A DNA stretch of 64,000 nucleotides from assembly GCA_034401135.1 (NCBI GenBank), contig JAWZSP010000001.1, positions 4,340,001 through 4,404,000 on the forward strand. The letters are read 5' to 3'. The notes below the pieces were generated by a model, which had not been told where the DNA came from, searched no databases, and saw only the letters and a list, made by a program, of their open reading frames with translations. This document shows positions 24,130 to 34,988 of this stretch, in pieces; position 1 is the stretch's first letter, and the number at the start of each line of letters is the position of its first letter. The stretch comes from Volutella citrinella (taxonomy: Eukaryota > Ascomycota > Sordariomycetes > Hypocreales > Nectriaceae). Position numbers and translations under genes: made by a program.

Positions 24130-27100
24130 CTAAAACCATTCCCCGTCAATGTCACCATCAAGGTCGTTATCCTCGCTCTGCTTGCGGGGGCGGCCTCTCT
24201 TCCGTGGTTGTTGTGACCCAGAACGAGCCCGCTTCTTCCGCCCGCCAGGGGTCATGCCCCCTTTACGCTTGCGGCCTCGGTCTACCATGTCATCCATGCC
24301 CTCATCTTCGTCTTGACTAGGTGTCGACGGATCCTCCATCTGCTCTTCATTGTCTGCCACCTTGAACTCCTTGTCGACGTTAAGGAGCTCAACAAACGTT
24401 GTGCACTTTTGAAGCATACGTTGTTGGTTCTGCAGGGCGTCTGTGTGAGACACAACTTCGTCCCAAAACCTCTCGCCGTGGACACCCTGTACCTTCATTG
24501 GCGTTTTGTTTAGATCCTTGGCCAGTGCCTTCGCCTTGCTGTCGTGCCGGTTTGAACCCATGCCGTAGAGCCGTCTAAGATGCGTACGGGCCTCCCACAG
24601 CGACAGGAAAATTACCGAGCCAGTCGTGAGTTGGCGAAGGCGGGAGGGATCAAGGCCTGGTGGCAACGCCTGTACTGGCGCATCCTCTATCGGTGCCGGC
24701 ATGCTGGCCGTCAGCGCATCCCCATTGACGACAATGCCAGTGGCCGCAGGGGCTGCAGCCCCCTGGCCCGCATCTATTCGCAAGTTCAAAATTTCAGATT
24801 CGATGGCTTGGGCGATGGTAGCCCCGGTGCTCGTGACCATCTTCTCAATGGCGTTGACGGTGGTCTGCAGCTCTCCGACGGTCTGGTATTCAAAGAAGGC
24901 CAGGTTCTCCGTGATGAAACGAGCAAAGTCGAGGTGTGGCGGCATGTCCGGGAGGATATCCAGCTTGGAGACGTCAAAGTCGACCTGGCCGACGAGCTTG
25001 TCCAGGAATCGCTGTCGGTTCTTCATCTTGCTGATCTTCAAAACTTCTAGTAGAAAATGCAACTTGGACTGAAACGGGTTCATGGTGGCACCATGCGAAT
25101 CCCCAACAACATCCTTCTGGTATGCATAGGCTGATTGGACAGCTTTTGCGTATTCCCGCTCCAGGACAGTCTCGTGCTTCTCATGAAGTGCTCGATGTTC
25201 CGCAAAAGCAAGCTCTGCAATCTTGCGATTCGCTGAGGTTTCCAGAGTAATCAGTGTCACACCCGTCTCTTTCGGATGGGTGAGACCTTGCCTGTTGATG
25301 CTGCCCAGGACTTCCATGGCAAGGAAGGCGTGTTCGTCTTGTGCGGATAGCGCTATGCGAGTGACATCCTTCAGAAATCTTTGGGTCGTAGCGCTGGATA
25401 CGTCATCGAAGCTCGTGCCTCCCATGACAGTCAGTTCCTTCTTTTGACCAGACGGAGCCTCAGCAGCCCCCTCCGAACGCTTCTCCTCTGTGAGAAGAAA
25501 CTCTTTGAAGGACCTCAGAATCATCGTCTCGAGAACGGGGACTTGTTCATCGAACACTTGTTGGAAGGCAGTGTACACCTTAGCAAGGACGTAGTTCCGC
25601 GGCCATGACTGACAGACTAACCCGATCGCCTCCAAAGCAGCTTTGCGTGCATCAAGTGGCTGCGATGGGGAAGCAAAGGACACAAGCATATCGACCACCA
25701 ACCTCGGGACAGTGTCTCCTTTCCAGCTGGGGAACCTTGCCTTGAAGATGTGGATCTGTCTGTCGAGGTCGCAGTGCTTGCCAACCATACCCACAATTAT
25801 CGAGTATGCTGAGAGCATTTGCAGCCTCTTAGCATCCAAGGGAACCGCTCGTAACTTTTGTATGCCCATCAAGCTCGATGCAACCAGATTCGCGAGAGGT
25901 TCGAATGATTTGAGCAGTTCGCAAACGACTTGAGTGCATGAAATCAGATCATCCACAGCTCCTCGCGATCCAATTTTGCCAACTGCCTTGAGCAGCTGGA
26001 TGCGAACATCTTTGAGAAACTCCCCATGGACTCCAGCCGGGAAAAGAGGCAAAACCCGTTTGTAGATTACTGTCACGGCTCTGAAAGCGGAGAGTTCCTC
26101 GGCGCCAGAGAAACTGGCAAGATGAGGCTTCAGCAGTCGGATTTGCTCAAAGTTGAAAAGCTTAGGGTCGGCCTTGGCAAAAATAGTCAAAACCTGCAGA
26201 GCATCCCGGCCGGAAGGAACGGCCGGATCGTCCGAGTCCAAGTTGTCAATGAGGCCAAACATGTTTGCAACCAGTTTAGAGCAGACGGAAAAGGGCCCCT
26301 CCAAAGATTTGTTCTGTGACGTGAGAATGGACCGAAATACTTTGTCGAGAATCTCTGTGACTGTGCCCGACTTGACGGTTTGGATGACGAGAGCAACATG
26401 CTCTGTGAGGGAGGTTTGATAGGCGGCCGTCCCTTCATCGCGGTAAAAGGGCGAGAACCAAACCTCCTCAATCATCTGGCGGGCGAGTTCACGGACGCCC
26501 TCGTCGGGGTCCTGGATTCGCCGGAGCAAGCCATTGGCAATGGCGCTGCGAAGGGGCTTGGCTCTATTGCGTAGGTAAATATCTTTCGCCAGCTTCATGG
26601 CTCTCTTTCTCACGCCAACACCGCTGTCTTGAAACCGGTCGATGATGCGAGGCGTCAGCGACGATTCCAGGGCGGGACGCATCCCGATACAATTGCCAAG
26701 CAATCCCAGGGCAGAATCACGGACTTGCGTGGATGAATCGCTCGCACAGTCCAGGATGAGCTGAATGACTGTCGAATCTCCGTCCAAGATCGAAGGGTCA
26801 GTTTCGAGCACCTGGTTGACGCTCCTCAGACTCTTGCTTCGAACAGTGGCCTGATCACTAGCCATTGATCCAAGCAGAATATTCAGAATCTTGCTGAATG
26901 ACTCGAATAGGGGTGATCGCAAAAGAATTGTCAGGAATGCAAGCTTGGCTTGTTGCACAGAGACAGCCTTGAAGGTGTATTCGTTGGTCAGCCACGATGG
27001 ATCTTCCATCATCATTCTCAATCGATAGCCAAGACGGCCCAGCTCCTGGTCCCTCTCATCATACCCATCCTGGAAAGAGTCGTAACAGCTGTGGACATGA

Positions 27101-29791
27101 TGCGCCCAGTCTGCTACCAAGAATGAGACAGCACTTGATAGGTGAGGGTCGTCAGAACATCGGCTTTGGAGGTATTCGACTGTTGCTCTGTAAGGTCCTG
27201 ACCAAGACACTAGCTGGTCGTATCGATTCCTTTGTTCCAGTGCGTGACTCGCAAGCTCGGCGAGATACATTGACAATTCGCCACTGTCGCTGCTTTCGAT
27301 TGAGCTTGCCATTCTCTTGATGTGAGACCGAAGACGAGAAATCGCAGCGCTTAGACCTCCAAGCAACTCAAGAGCCATGTTCTTGGTTGGTGCCGCGGTT
27401 TTGGGGGCCTCAAAGAGCTGCACCATCATCACCATCAAAAGTCGCAATAGAAGCTCAGCTGATGGCCAGTCTGGGGAATCAATGCATGTGGTGAAATCCT
27501 CCACGAACAGATCCAAGAGATTTCGGTATGGGGTATCTCCAGACTTGGTGGAACCCATGGCTCGCTTGACGATGAAGTTGATGACGTACGAGGCATTCCT
27601 TTGAGCCGTGTCAGTCAGCGGTGCAACGACCGTCTCAAGGTCCTGAATAGAGAGGGGGTGTTGTTGTGCCCCTTGTCCCTCGCTCTTAATAGATGACACA
27701 GGCTGCCCCGCTGTATTGGCGTAGTCGTCGGCAAGCTCGTCTTTGTCATCATTGTCATCAGCATCCTGGATGATGTTCGAGCGATTTCTTTCTCTACTCT
27801 TGTCCACCCTGCCCGAGCTGGCCTGGACCAATCGCATGATGAGTGCTGATACGGGTTGAATGCTTCCTCCATCAGCAAGCTTAAACTGTCGAGCACTTTG
27901 TCTTGTGACGGGGAGCTTCTCCAGAGACGTGAGGATCTCGTCAATAATGCCCTGTCTCTGCTGTGGCTTGATCATAAAGATTTGGCATAGCATGTTCATT
28001 GCTACTGAACGAATGCCATCGAATTTTTGTACGCCGACGGCGGAGTCTTTCTCGAAATGGGCATTCTCGACAAAGATGAGGCGAGTTGCAGTGTACTCAA
28101 GAGAGTTGATGACGGTGTCCGAGAGCTCAACTTTTGTTACAATCTCAGCCAGAATTGCAAAGAGCTTCTGACAGCAGACGAAAGTAGACGTAACAGCCTT
28201 TTTGTGCTTGCCAATCAATTTGAAGACGTCCGTTGAGGCCCCAGATGGGCGAAGTTCAACCAGCGGGATCACAATATCTTCGATGACCATCTTGAAAATG
28301 TCAACACTCTTCTGGATGACCATCTCCGAATATAGTTGCTTGTCCTCCCGACCACCAGACAGGATACGGAGACATGTTCGAGCTGACTTGAGCATCGTCT
28401 CGACCCCAGCTAGTTGTTGAACCCAGCCGTCGACGGCATCTTCTGACCATGATTCGTCGATTCGCACCTCCAGTCCGTCAACTTGCTTCAGATTCGTCTC
28501 ACTCAGCTTGAGCACATGAACCAAATGTTCAATTGGGACTCGGTCAAAGCACTTGAGTCCAATCGTCTTCTGGATTGCGCCGTGCATTTTCTGCTGGGTG
28601 GCAGCAGTCATGGCAACTTCCTGCTCTTGTGACATGGTTACGATGTGTTCGTACCCAGGTTCCATAGCTAATACACGGCCAACTGCAGTGAAAACATTCT
28701 GAACAAGTTTCTCCAGGCTTTCGAGCGCAGCATCCGCCCGTTGTCGTTGGTCAAGGCTTTCTCCTAGAAGGTCTTGGCTGTCCGAATAACTGGGTCTCCC
28801 TCCTTTTCGAAATGAGAGGTTCTGCGGGGTCTCCAATTGCTCTGCGACTTCGAGGTATTCGTCCTTGTTGATATTTGCAGCTGGAAGTTCAATCCGAAGT
28901 GATGCGTTTTTTGCACCCTCTGGAGTTAACGGCACTGATGGCGTTGGGTTATCAGAGAAGTCGAGCGAAATCGCCGGCTGTTGTTGCTGCTGAAGATCTT
29001 GGGGATTGATGGTGGGCGGATGGGTATCGTTTTGGGTCAGATTGCGCGCGTCTATGTAGCCTGATGGATCAAACTGTCTTTTCGAGGGAATGGCAATTTC
29101 GATTCTAACGGAATTCGACCGAGGTGGCTGAGTGTTGTCGGATGGGATGGCGCTGGTTTGGGATATGTTTGGTGAGTTCAAGTAACCGTTCAGTGGTTTT
29201 GAGTCGGAGACGTTTGTCTTGGTGGCCTTGAAATAACCTCCAACTTTCTCAAAAACAGCCTTCGTAATCGGCGACAGGTCGGCGGCTAAGATTTTCCCAG
29301 CAACAGGGTTGGAAGCGCTCCTAGGGAGCGTTGGAAACTTGCTACGGACGATTAGCTGGCTGATCGCCTCAACTGGTAGCTTCCGTCTTACTAATGAGTC
29401 CGCTCCTTTGGCTTTATATCCTGTAAGACGTGTTCAACTGCCTGCTTGACGTTCCGCGGCAAGTGTGGCTGGCCAGAGGCGTCTCTATTGAGGCTGTCGA
29501 ATTCTTGGGCCTGGATGAGGTCGGTGATGGGGAGCGCAGGCGAACCAGAGCCCAGACTTGGATCGGGGATGATGTCTGTCAAGGGTTAGCCAAAAGTGAT
29601 CTCGAGGCGATTAGGGACAAATGTAGATCTGAACCTGGTATGAATGGTATCGTTGACGTCTGGGGTGAGTACGGCAGTGATTCATGGAGGGTGAACGGGC
29701 GGCTGATTTGCGGTCGAGAGTTCGGCGTCCCTTGATGGGCATGGAGCCCATTCTGGGTGCCCCCTCCACTTCTTTGATGCATGTTTTCCAT
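24130..29791 (-). CDS. SCC2: Cohesin loader Scc2/Mis4 (NIPBL homologue)
   Basis: HEAT-repeat subunit of the Scc2-Scc4 complex that loads cohesin onto chromosomes. Minus-strand exons 29791-29635, 29575-29392 and 29341-24130 give 1850 residues; introns are 59 and 50 nt. Exon 1 contains RPFTLHESLPYSPQTSTIPF, exon 2 continues DIIPDPSLGSGSPALPITDL; the second intron has a GTAAGA donor and a CTAAT branch point and avoids the TAG that would end exon 2. An in-frame TGA lies just upstream of the chosen ATG. The body is helical with clear HEAT repeats, for example near residues 955-1040 (SSTQVRDSALGLLGNCIGM, SGVGVRKRAMKLAKDIYLR), and a conserved C-terminal region. The last 50 residues are highly basic with an AT-hook core (KRGRPRK near 1829) and end in an acidic DGDIDGEWF. 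The large exon alone would be an N-terminally truncated model. Confidence 0.93.
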
Positions 29792-30376
29792 TGTGCGCAG
29801 GCCTCAAGTGAGCTCCCGGTCAGACATTGCCGAGGGAAGGTGTAAACGAGCGACGATGCATCGAGGTGGCGCGCAGGTTCCAGCAAACGCGCCTGGTTTT
29901 GGCGGAGCGGCTCACGTTCGCCTCAGCAAATGATGAGGGGTCAAATCGTCGGTAGGATATTGCCCCAGATGTTTGCAATGCCGAATGGCGGATTAATAAG
30001 CAGTCGTCGCTCAAGGCATTGTCGAGCTGGCCAAAACCGGATGTCGAAGAACGGGATGAACGACCGGATCGCCGTAGCCTCGTGTACCTTCCTCGTCCAT
30101 TGAATGACGGATGTGGCCCGTGCGTCTGCGGTTGCCCAGTCGGTGTTTGTTCCGCGCAGGGGTACTTTGCCGCCTTGCCTAGCGCTGGAGGTTTTTCCGG
30201 GCTGGGAATTACGCTCTAGCCCCACTCTTTTTTTCTGGGTTTGCTCATCCGCTTGTTTGCAGCGCAAGGGACAACCAATCTGGTGCAGCCAAATTTTCGT
30301 CTGTGATAAGTCAAACAGCCTTTCACTCGAGCAACAAACAAGAGAGAACAGGACAGCAAGAACGTTCGCTTCTACA
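29792..30376. promoter_or_regulatory. Divergent promoter, SCC2 / RPA12
   Basis: A 585-nt region upstream of both genes. A TGATAAG site lies at 30304-30310, 67 nt before the RPA12 ATG, following a T-run near 30228. It is expected to hold promoter elements for a cohesin-loading gene and a polymerase I subunit gene. Confidence 0.5.
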
Positions 30377-30882
30377 ATGTCTGCGATTGGATCCCTCGTG
30401 TTTTGCACCGATTGCGGTAACCTTCTCCCGTCTACCAAAGGCACAACTAAGAATATCCTGACATGCGAGTGTTGCGGTGCTGAGAATCGAGGTTCGTTCG
30501 CGGCCGCACAACGGGGTTTCGTACTCTCATGCAAGAGAACCATTCCTGACCTATTGATGCAATAGATACCGGTGCCAATGCCGTTGTGACTCAGACGAAG
30601 CCTTCCGATTTTCCGTCATTCCTGAGGCAGAAGCTACAGTCGAGCGTCCAGAACGTGGAGAAGCACAACATCCAGACCGACACCACCGTCCAAGAGACAT
30701 GCCCAGCCTGTGGTCGCGAGGAAGTCAAATACACCACTGTTCAGCTGCGCAGTGCTGATGAAGGCTCCACGGTCATTTACACCTGCGAATGCGGAAATTC
30801 GTAAGAGTCCCAAAAGTTTATTCGTTTCTTGACACCGCAAGTTCTTCTAACAACAGCTTTTAGATGGTCCGAGAACAACTAA
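30377..30882 (+). CDS. RPA12: RNA polymerase I subunit Rpa12 (TFIIS-like zinc ribbons)
   Basis: Small RNA polymerase I subunit acting in RNA cleavage and termination of rRNA transcription. Exons 30377-30491, 30566-30800 and 30864-30882 give 122 residues, the usual size; introns are 74 and 63 nt. The N-terminal zinc ribbon has two C-X2-C pairs (FCTDCGN, TCECCGA). The C-terminal ribbon has CPACG, then the catalytic hairpin LRSADEGSTVIYTC. The last exon encodes just the end of the protein, WSENN, matching the aromatic/Asn ending of this family. Odd point: the final cysteine pair reads C-E-C-G, one residue shorter than the canonical C-X2-C. Its 3' end lies 39 nt from that of LIA1, so the transcripts probably overlap tail to tail. 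Confidence 0.92.
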
Positions 30883-30921
30883 GTCAATGCGTATTCCAAA
30901 CCTCGCCCGCGAAGTTGTTAT
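30883..30921. other. 39-nt convergent gap RPA12/LIA1
   Basis: Only 39 nt separate the two stop codons, so 3' UTRs and termination signals of the two genes must overlap or lie within each other's transcription units. This follows from the two coding models. Confidence 0.7.
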
Positions 30922-31995
30922 TTATGCCGCGACACTGCGCGCCTCGGGAATCAGAGCGTACTCGGCCTCGCCGCTCTGCTCGTAATCGACCATGTCCAGC
31001 GCAACGATCACACTCTCCCGAACCACCTTCTCCTTGTCGTGGAGGAACTTCTTCAGCGTCTCCTCCACGCCCTTCTCCTCTCCAAGGCTTCCCAACGCCT
31101 CTGCCGCCTCGTGTCGAACCATGCTAGCCTCATTTACATCACTCAAGGCCGCCGTGAGGGCGGGGATCGAAGCGGGGTGCGACAGCTGTCCAAATACGAA
31201 CGCGATCTCATGACGGAACAAGGCAGACGAGTCGGCGAGGCCCTTTGCCAGCTCTAGCACTGCAGGCACCGCGGTAGGCAGATCGGGTGGAGACGCAAGA
31301 TCGCGAAGTGCAAACATGGCGCGGTAGCGAACGAAAAGAGGCGCCTCAGTGTCCATGAGCTTCCTTCCGAGTTCTTCGACCTCGGTCTTCTTTTCGGATT
31401 CGGGCATTGGGGGCGCAGGATCGATAGAGGCAAAGTCACTAGCGCAACGAGTTAGATTAGAATGGTCCGAAGGGTCAATCCCGAGCAATGCAGCTCACCT
31501 CTTTCGCAGCTTCTCCTGCTTTCGGGTCTCCGAGTTCTCCCACTCAATGCGATCGATGGCGATCTCGCAGGTCTCAATGATGCTTATATCCTCGCCTTCA
31601 AGGTCGCGGTACTGGCGCAAGATGTCGAGGTTGTCGGCCTTGCCAAGCGCGCCGAGGGCCTCGGCGGCTTCGTGTCTGACCATGGGGTCCTCCTGGCGGT
31701 TGGACAAAACATCCCGGAGGGGCTTGACCGCAGTGTCACTGCTAGTCTGTCCGAGGCAGTAAGCCAGTTCGTGCTTCAGGAGGGCGGATGGAGAGGCAAA
31801 GGCGGCAGCGATGGCCTCGACCGCCGCATCAATAATGGGCACATCCGACGATGTTTGGGCGACGTGCTTGAGGGAGAAGAGGGCGCGGAAGCGGAGGGGG
31901 AGTGGCGTCTGCTCAGAGCACAGCGAGTCCCTCAAGCTGAGAACGGTGGCCTGGGTGGTGGCGGGCTGCTCGGGGTTCTCAACTGAGGCGGACAT
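30922..31995 (-). CDS. LIA1: Deoxyhypusine hydroxylase (HEAT-repeat diiron enzyme)
   Basis: Catalyses the second step of hypusine formation on translation factor eIF5A, hydroxylating deoxyhypusine at a diiron centre. Exons on the minus strand, 31995-31499 and 31438-30922, give 337 residues; the intron is 60 nt. Two halves of HEAT repeats each carry two His-Glu metal-binding motifs: [10 protein letters not shown] and [11 protein letters not shown] in the first half, [11 protein letters not shown] and [11 protein letters not shown] in the second, so all four are present. An upstream in-frame ATG at 32037 would add 14 residues; the inner ATG is preferred because the family usually starts close to the first repeat. 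The gene is divergent from NBP35, a cytosolic iron-sulfur scaffold, and both depend on iron; any regulatory link is inference. Confidence 0.95.
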
Positions 31996-32818
31996 TTTTT
32001 CGCAATGTTGATGATGTTTCGTGGTGGTCGATCGCACGCGCGCCAGTCCAGGGTCCGTTCTGCAGGCGATCAGCTCAGAAAGAAAAAATTAGGCGGGGTT
32101 GTGGCCTTATCGTTATCGGCCAGGGAGCCACCCCGCCAAAAAGAGGAAAAAATCAGATCAGATAACTGTGCAGTGCGATGAAATCCCGGGACTCGACAGT
32201 TGGCATCAGCTCAGCCCTTCCAGACCAGACAGACAAACGAGTGCGACTGCTCCCAGGACCCCTGATTGATCAGCGGTCTCATATTTACATTGACTCCCTC
32301 CTTCACCCCCTCTGGTTTTGATGTCCCTCATTCCGGCTCTTCCAAGTACTATAGGTATCTGGAGCTCATCGCCATGCCCCGCCTCTGTACCTAAGCAAGG
32401 ATGCTCCTGTGTCGGAGCCCAGAAGCAAAAAGCACAACACCATCGCTACCCTACGTTGGAATTATGGCCCCACCAAGGATTCATCGCATCCCCTCTTATT
32501 CACCAAGAGCCAGTACAGACGTTGTTAGATAATAGGGCCGAGATAGTCGGATTCATTCTGTCTCTATTGTGAGAGCAGTGTTCACTCAACCAACCCTAGC
32601 TTGGAGCCAATCGGCGCACTTTCCAGCCAAGCCCGTCCCTGAGAAGTCGGCTGACTAGCCTTGAGTCTATCAACCTCTGCCCATTATTAAGCTTCCATCA
32701 ACTCAACATCGCCACCACTCAATCTCCAACCAACCCGTCCAAAATCACAACGCACTCAAGCAACGTTTCCAAACACCATAGAAGCGAAACCCGGCCACAA
32801 GCACAGGGCGCGGCAGCC
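31996..32818. promoter_or_regulatory. Divergent promoter, LIA1 / NBP35
   Basis: An 823-nt shared region. At 32092-32137, inverted arms GGCGGGGT and ACCCCGCC flank GGCC...GGCC and a double TTATC unit, TTATCGTTATCGG (32107-32119), 112 nt from the LIA1 ATG. Downstream, GATCAGATAAC near 32156 adds another GATA-type word. The NBP35 side is rich in C and A. Confidence 0.55.
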
Positions 32819-33844
32819 ATGGCACCCTCGCTCGAAGCGCCAGAGCCCGTTGAGGACGTCATCGCAAATCCCATGAAGGCGAAGCCCAACCTCGTCGCCC
32901 CAGAGCCAGAGCATTGCCCCGGACCCGAGTCGCAGCAGGCCGGCAAGGCCGACTCCTGCGCCGGCTGCCCCAACCAGGCCATCTGCGCGTCGGCGCCAAA
33001 GGGCCCGGACCCGGACATTCCAGTAATCTCACAACGCCTCGAGAATGTGAAGCACAAGATACTGGTTCTCAGTGGCAAGGGCGGGGTGGGCAAGAGCACC
33101 TTTACGTCGCTGCTGTCGCATGCCTTTGCCACCAACCCGGACAACTCTGTGGGCATCATGGACACCGACATCTGCGGGCCCAGCATCCCGAAGATGATGG
33201 GTGTCGAGGACGAGACGGTCCACGTCTCCGGTTCCGGCTGGTCTCCCATTTGGGTCATGGATAACCTCGCCGTCATGAGCATCCAGTTCCTGCTGCCGAA
33301 CCGTGATGATGCCGTCATCTGGCGCGGGCCCAAGAAGAACGGACTCATCAAGCAGTTCCTCAAGGACGTGGAATGGGGCGACCTCGACTTCCTGCTCGTG
33401 GACACGCCGCCCGGCACCAGCGACGAGCACCTGAGCGTCAACTCGTTCCTCAAGGAGAGCGGCATCGATGGCGCCGTCATGGTCACCACACCCCAGGAGG
33501 TTTCCCTGCTCGACGTGCGCAAGGAGATTGACTTCTGCCGCAAGGCCGGCATCCGCATCCTGGGCCTCGCCGAGAACATGAGCGGATTCGTCTGCCCCAA
33601 CTGCAAGAACGAGAGCGAGATCTTCCGCGCCACCACTGGCGGCGGCCGGGCTCTCGCCGAGGAGATGGGGATTCCGTTCCTTGGATCAGTGCCGCTGGAC
33701 CCGAGGATTCGGATGGCGTGTGATTATGGCGAGAGCTTCTTCGACTCTTTCCCAGATAGCCCGGCGTGTATTGCTTTCCAAGGCGTTGTTAAGAATTTGG
33801 CGATGCAGCTGGGGCTCGATACCCAGAGCGTGTTACCAGAGTAG
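32819..33844 (+). CDS. NBP35: Cytosolic Fe-S cluster assembly scaffold Nbp35
   Basis: P-loop NTPase that, with Cfd1, builds 4Fe-4S clusters for cytosolic and nuclear proteins. A single exon encodes 341 residues. The N-terminus has the Nbp35-specific four-cysteine motif C-X13-C-X2-C-X5-C (CPGPESQQ..., then [11 protein letters not shown]), which separates it from Cfd1. The deviant Walker A is GKGGVGKST near residue 85; [14 protein letters not shown] and [11 protein letters not shown] follow. The bridging CPNC pair is in [14 protein letters not shown] near residue 260. All key residues are present. The ATG sits in a good context, GCCATGG. It is convergent with AIM7, leaving 133 nt between the stops. 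Confidence 0.96.
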   Translation: MAPSLEAPEPVEDVIANPMKAKPNLVAPEPEHCPGPESQQAGKADSCAGCPNQAICASAPKGPDPDIPVISQRLENVKHKILVLSGKGGVGKSTFTSLLSHAFATNPDNSVGIMDTDICGPSIPKMMGVEDETVHVSGSGWSPIWVMDNLAVMSIQFLLPNRDDAVIWRGPKKNGLIKQFLKDVEWGDLDFLLVDTPPGTSDEHLSVNSFLKESGIDGAVMVTTPQEVSLLDVRKEIDFCRKAGIRILGLAENMSGFVCPNCKNESEIFRATTGGGRALAEEMGIPFLGSVPLDPRIRMACDYGESFFDSFPDSPACIAFQGVVKNLAMQLGLDTQSVLPE

Positions 33845-33977
33845 TCATGTGAAATGAAATTTAATAAGTAGCCAGTGCATTATCTTCAGTGATTATGTCT
33901 CTCGCTTTCTGTTCTGCCTCGCCAGTTTCCTTAGGTTCGTGGGCATCCATGCTACATTTTTGGTTGCACCTCCACGT

Positions 33978-34663
33978 CTACTCGGCCTTCAGCTTCTCTG
34001 GAATCTCCTCAAGATCTTCCACGGATTCAATGTCAATTATTCGGCCGACCTCACTCGTGTTTCGCATCAGCTCCTTGGCGCCAGCATACAGCATCCTCGA
34101 CGCTGCATTGCAGGTGATGGGCAGATAGTACAGCATCACGTAGGGAACTGAGAGACGCCCATCGCCCTACACGACAGCCCAGTTAGAGAGAGCCTCCATA
34201 TTTTATGTGCTTTGTTTTGTTGGAAATTACATGCCTTGGTAACGGGGTAGCTCAGCAGAACGAACCGAGGCGCGTGGTCGGGTAGGTCGTCGCCGATCTC
34301 GTCAATGGATTTGTAGACCGTCTTGTCGTCATCTTGGCGGATCTCATGGGTATTCTTGTCGATCATGTCTTAAGATTATGAGGTTAATCAATCAGCCGAC
34401 GCATCCTTTACGAAATCAGTCGGGATATGAGAGGGCATGATGGATGGGATGTTGACGAGATCTAGCCGGGCATGCATACATATGACGGCTTGGGGCCCGC
34501 TCGCCCGCGAAGTTGTTAGACGAAACTTCTGGAGGTGTTGCTTCGTCTCTTGCGAGAAGGTATAGAGCCGTGATTCGGAGGCCTTTGCGACGGTTCGTTA
34601 GTATCGGTCAGCAAGCATGCGGGTGGCTCCGATGGGTAGATGCCGAGTCGCGAGGCGCACCAT
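33978..34663 (-). CDS. AIM7: Glia maturation factor homologue (Aim7), ADF-H protein
   Basis: ADF-homology protein that binds Arp2/3 and promotes debranching of actin networks. Minus-strand exons are 34663-34661 (the ATG alone), 34582-34480, 34368-34235 and 34166-33978, giving 142 residues, as expected for GMF. It reads M, then ASESRLYTFSQETKQHLQKF, PQAVIYMIDKNTHEIRQDD, LPDHAPRFVLLSYPVTK, GDGRLSVPYVMLYYLPITC and SRMLYAGAKELMRNTSEVGR. Introns are 78, 111 and 68 nt. Intron 3 (34234-34167) starts with GC, not GT (AAG then GCATGT), and ends in TAG; the nearby GT donor gives the wrong frame. The one-codon first exon matches the gene structure known for animal cofilin genes. The frame after the GC-AG splice is continuous with the family consensus, so the model is well supported. 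Confidence 0.9.
34167..34234 (-). other. GC-AG intron of AIM7
   Basis: The donor is AAG followed by GCATGT, the acceptor GTGTAG. Removal joins YPVTK to GDGRLSVPYV in phase 0, as the GMF family requires. The GT five nucleotides further on would shift the frame. GC-AG introns are a small minority of fungal introns and typically have a strong AG before the break, as here. Confidence 0.8.
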
Positions 34664-34988
34664 TGTGGGAAATGAGGGGAGTATGTCACGCGATCCGGTT
34701 TGTATGTCGTCGCAGCTGGTCTGGTACTCGGACTGAGGCTTCTTGGCTACTGGTAGCTTTCGACGAAGCTGGTCTTCTTGCTGGTGTCGGGTGTGGAGGA
34801 GTTGGAGACAGCCTGCCCCGCCACAACTGGTGGTGCTGCTGGCTTGGTGTTCGGTACCAAATGCGTCCCCACCTTGTCCCTAGCTTGCGGCCCATAACGT
34901 CATTACTGGCCTCGGTCAACCTACAACTCTTTCTCTCAATTACCTGGATTCTGTGACTTGGTCGTGGAGGAGCTTGTCCCATAGCCCC
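34664..34988. promoter_or_regulatory. Divergent promoter, AIM7 / MoCF-domain gene
   Basis: A compact 325-nt region between the two start codons. It contains a GGTACC near 34854 and CCACC/GGTGG repeats. A minus-strand frame here is noncoding leader or promoter. Both transcripts must start inside it. Confidence 0.5.

Noticed and set aside
29342..29391. Apparent frameshift in SCC2 between exons 2 and 3
   Set aside because: Explained by a 50-nt intron with GTAAGA donor, CTAAT branch site and TAG acceptor.
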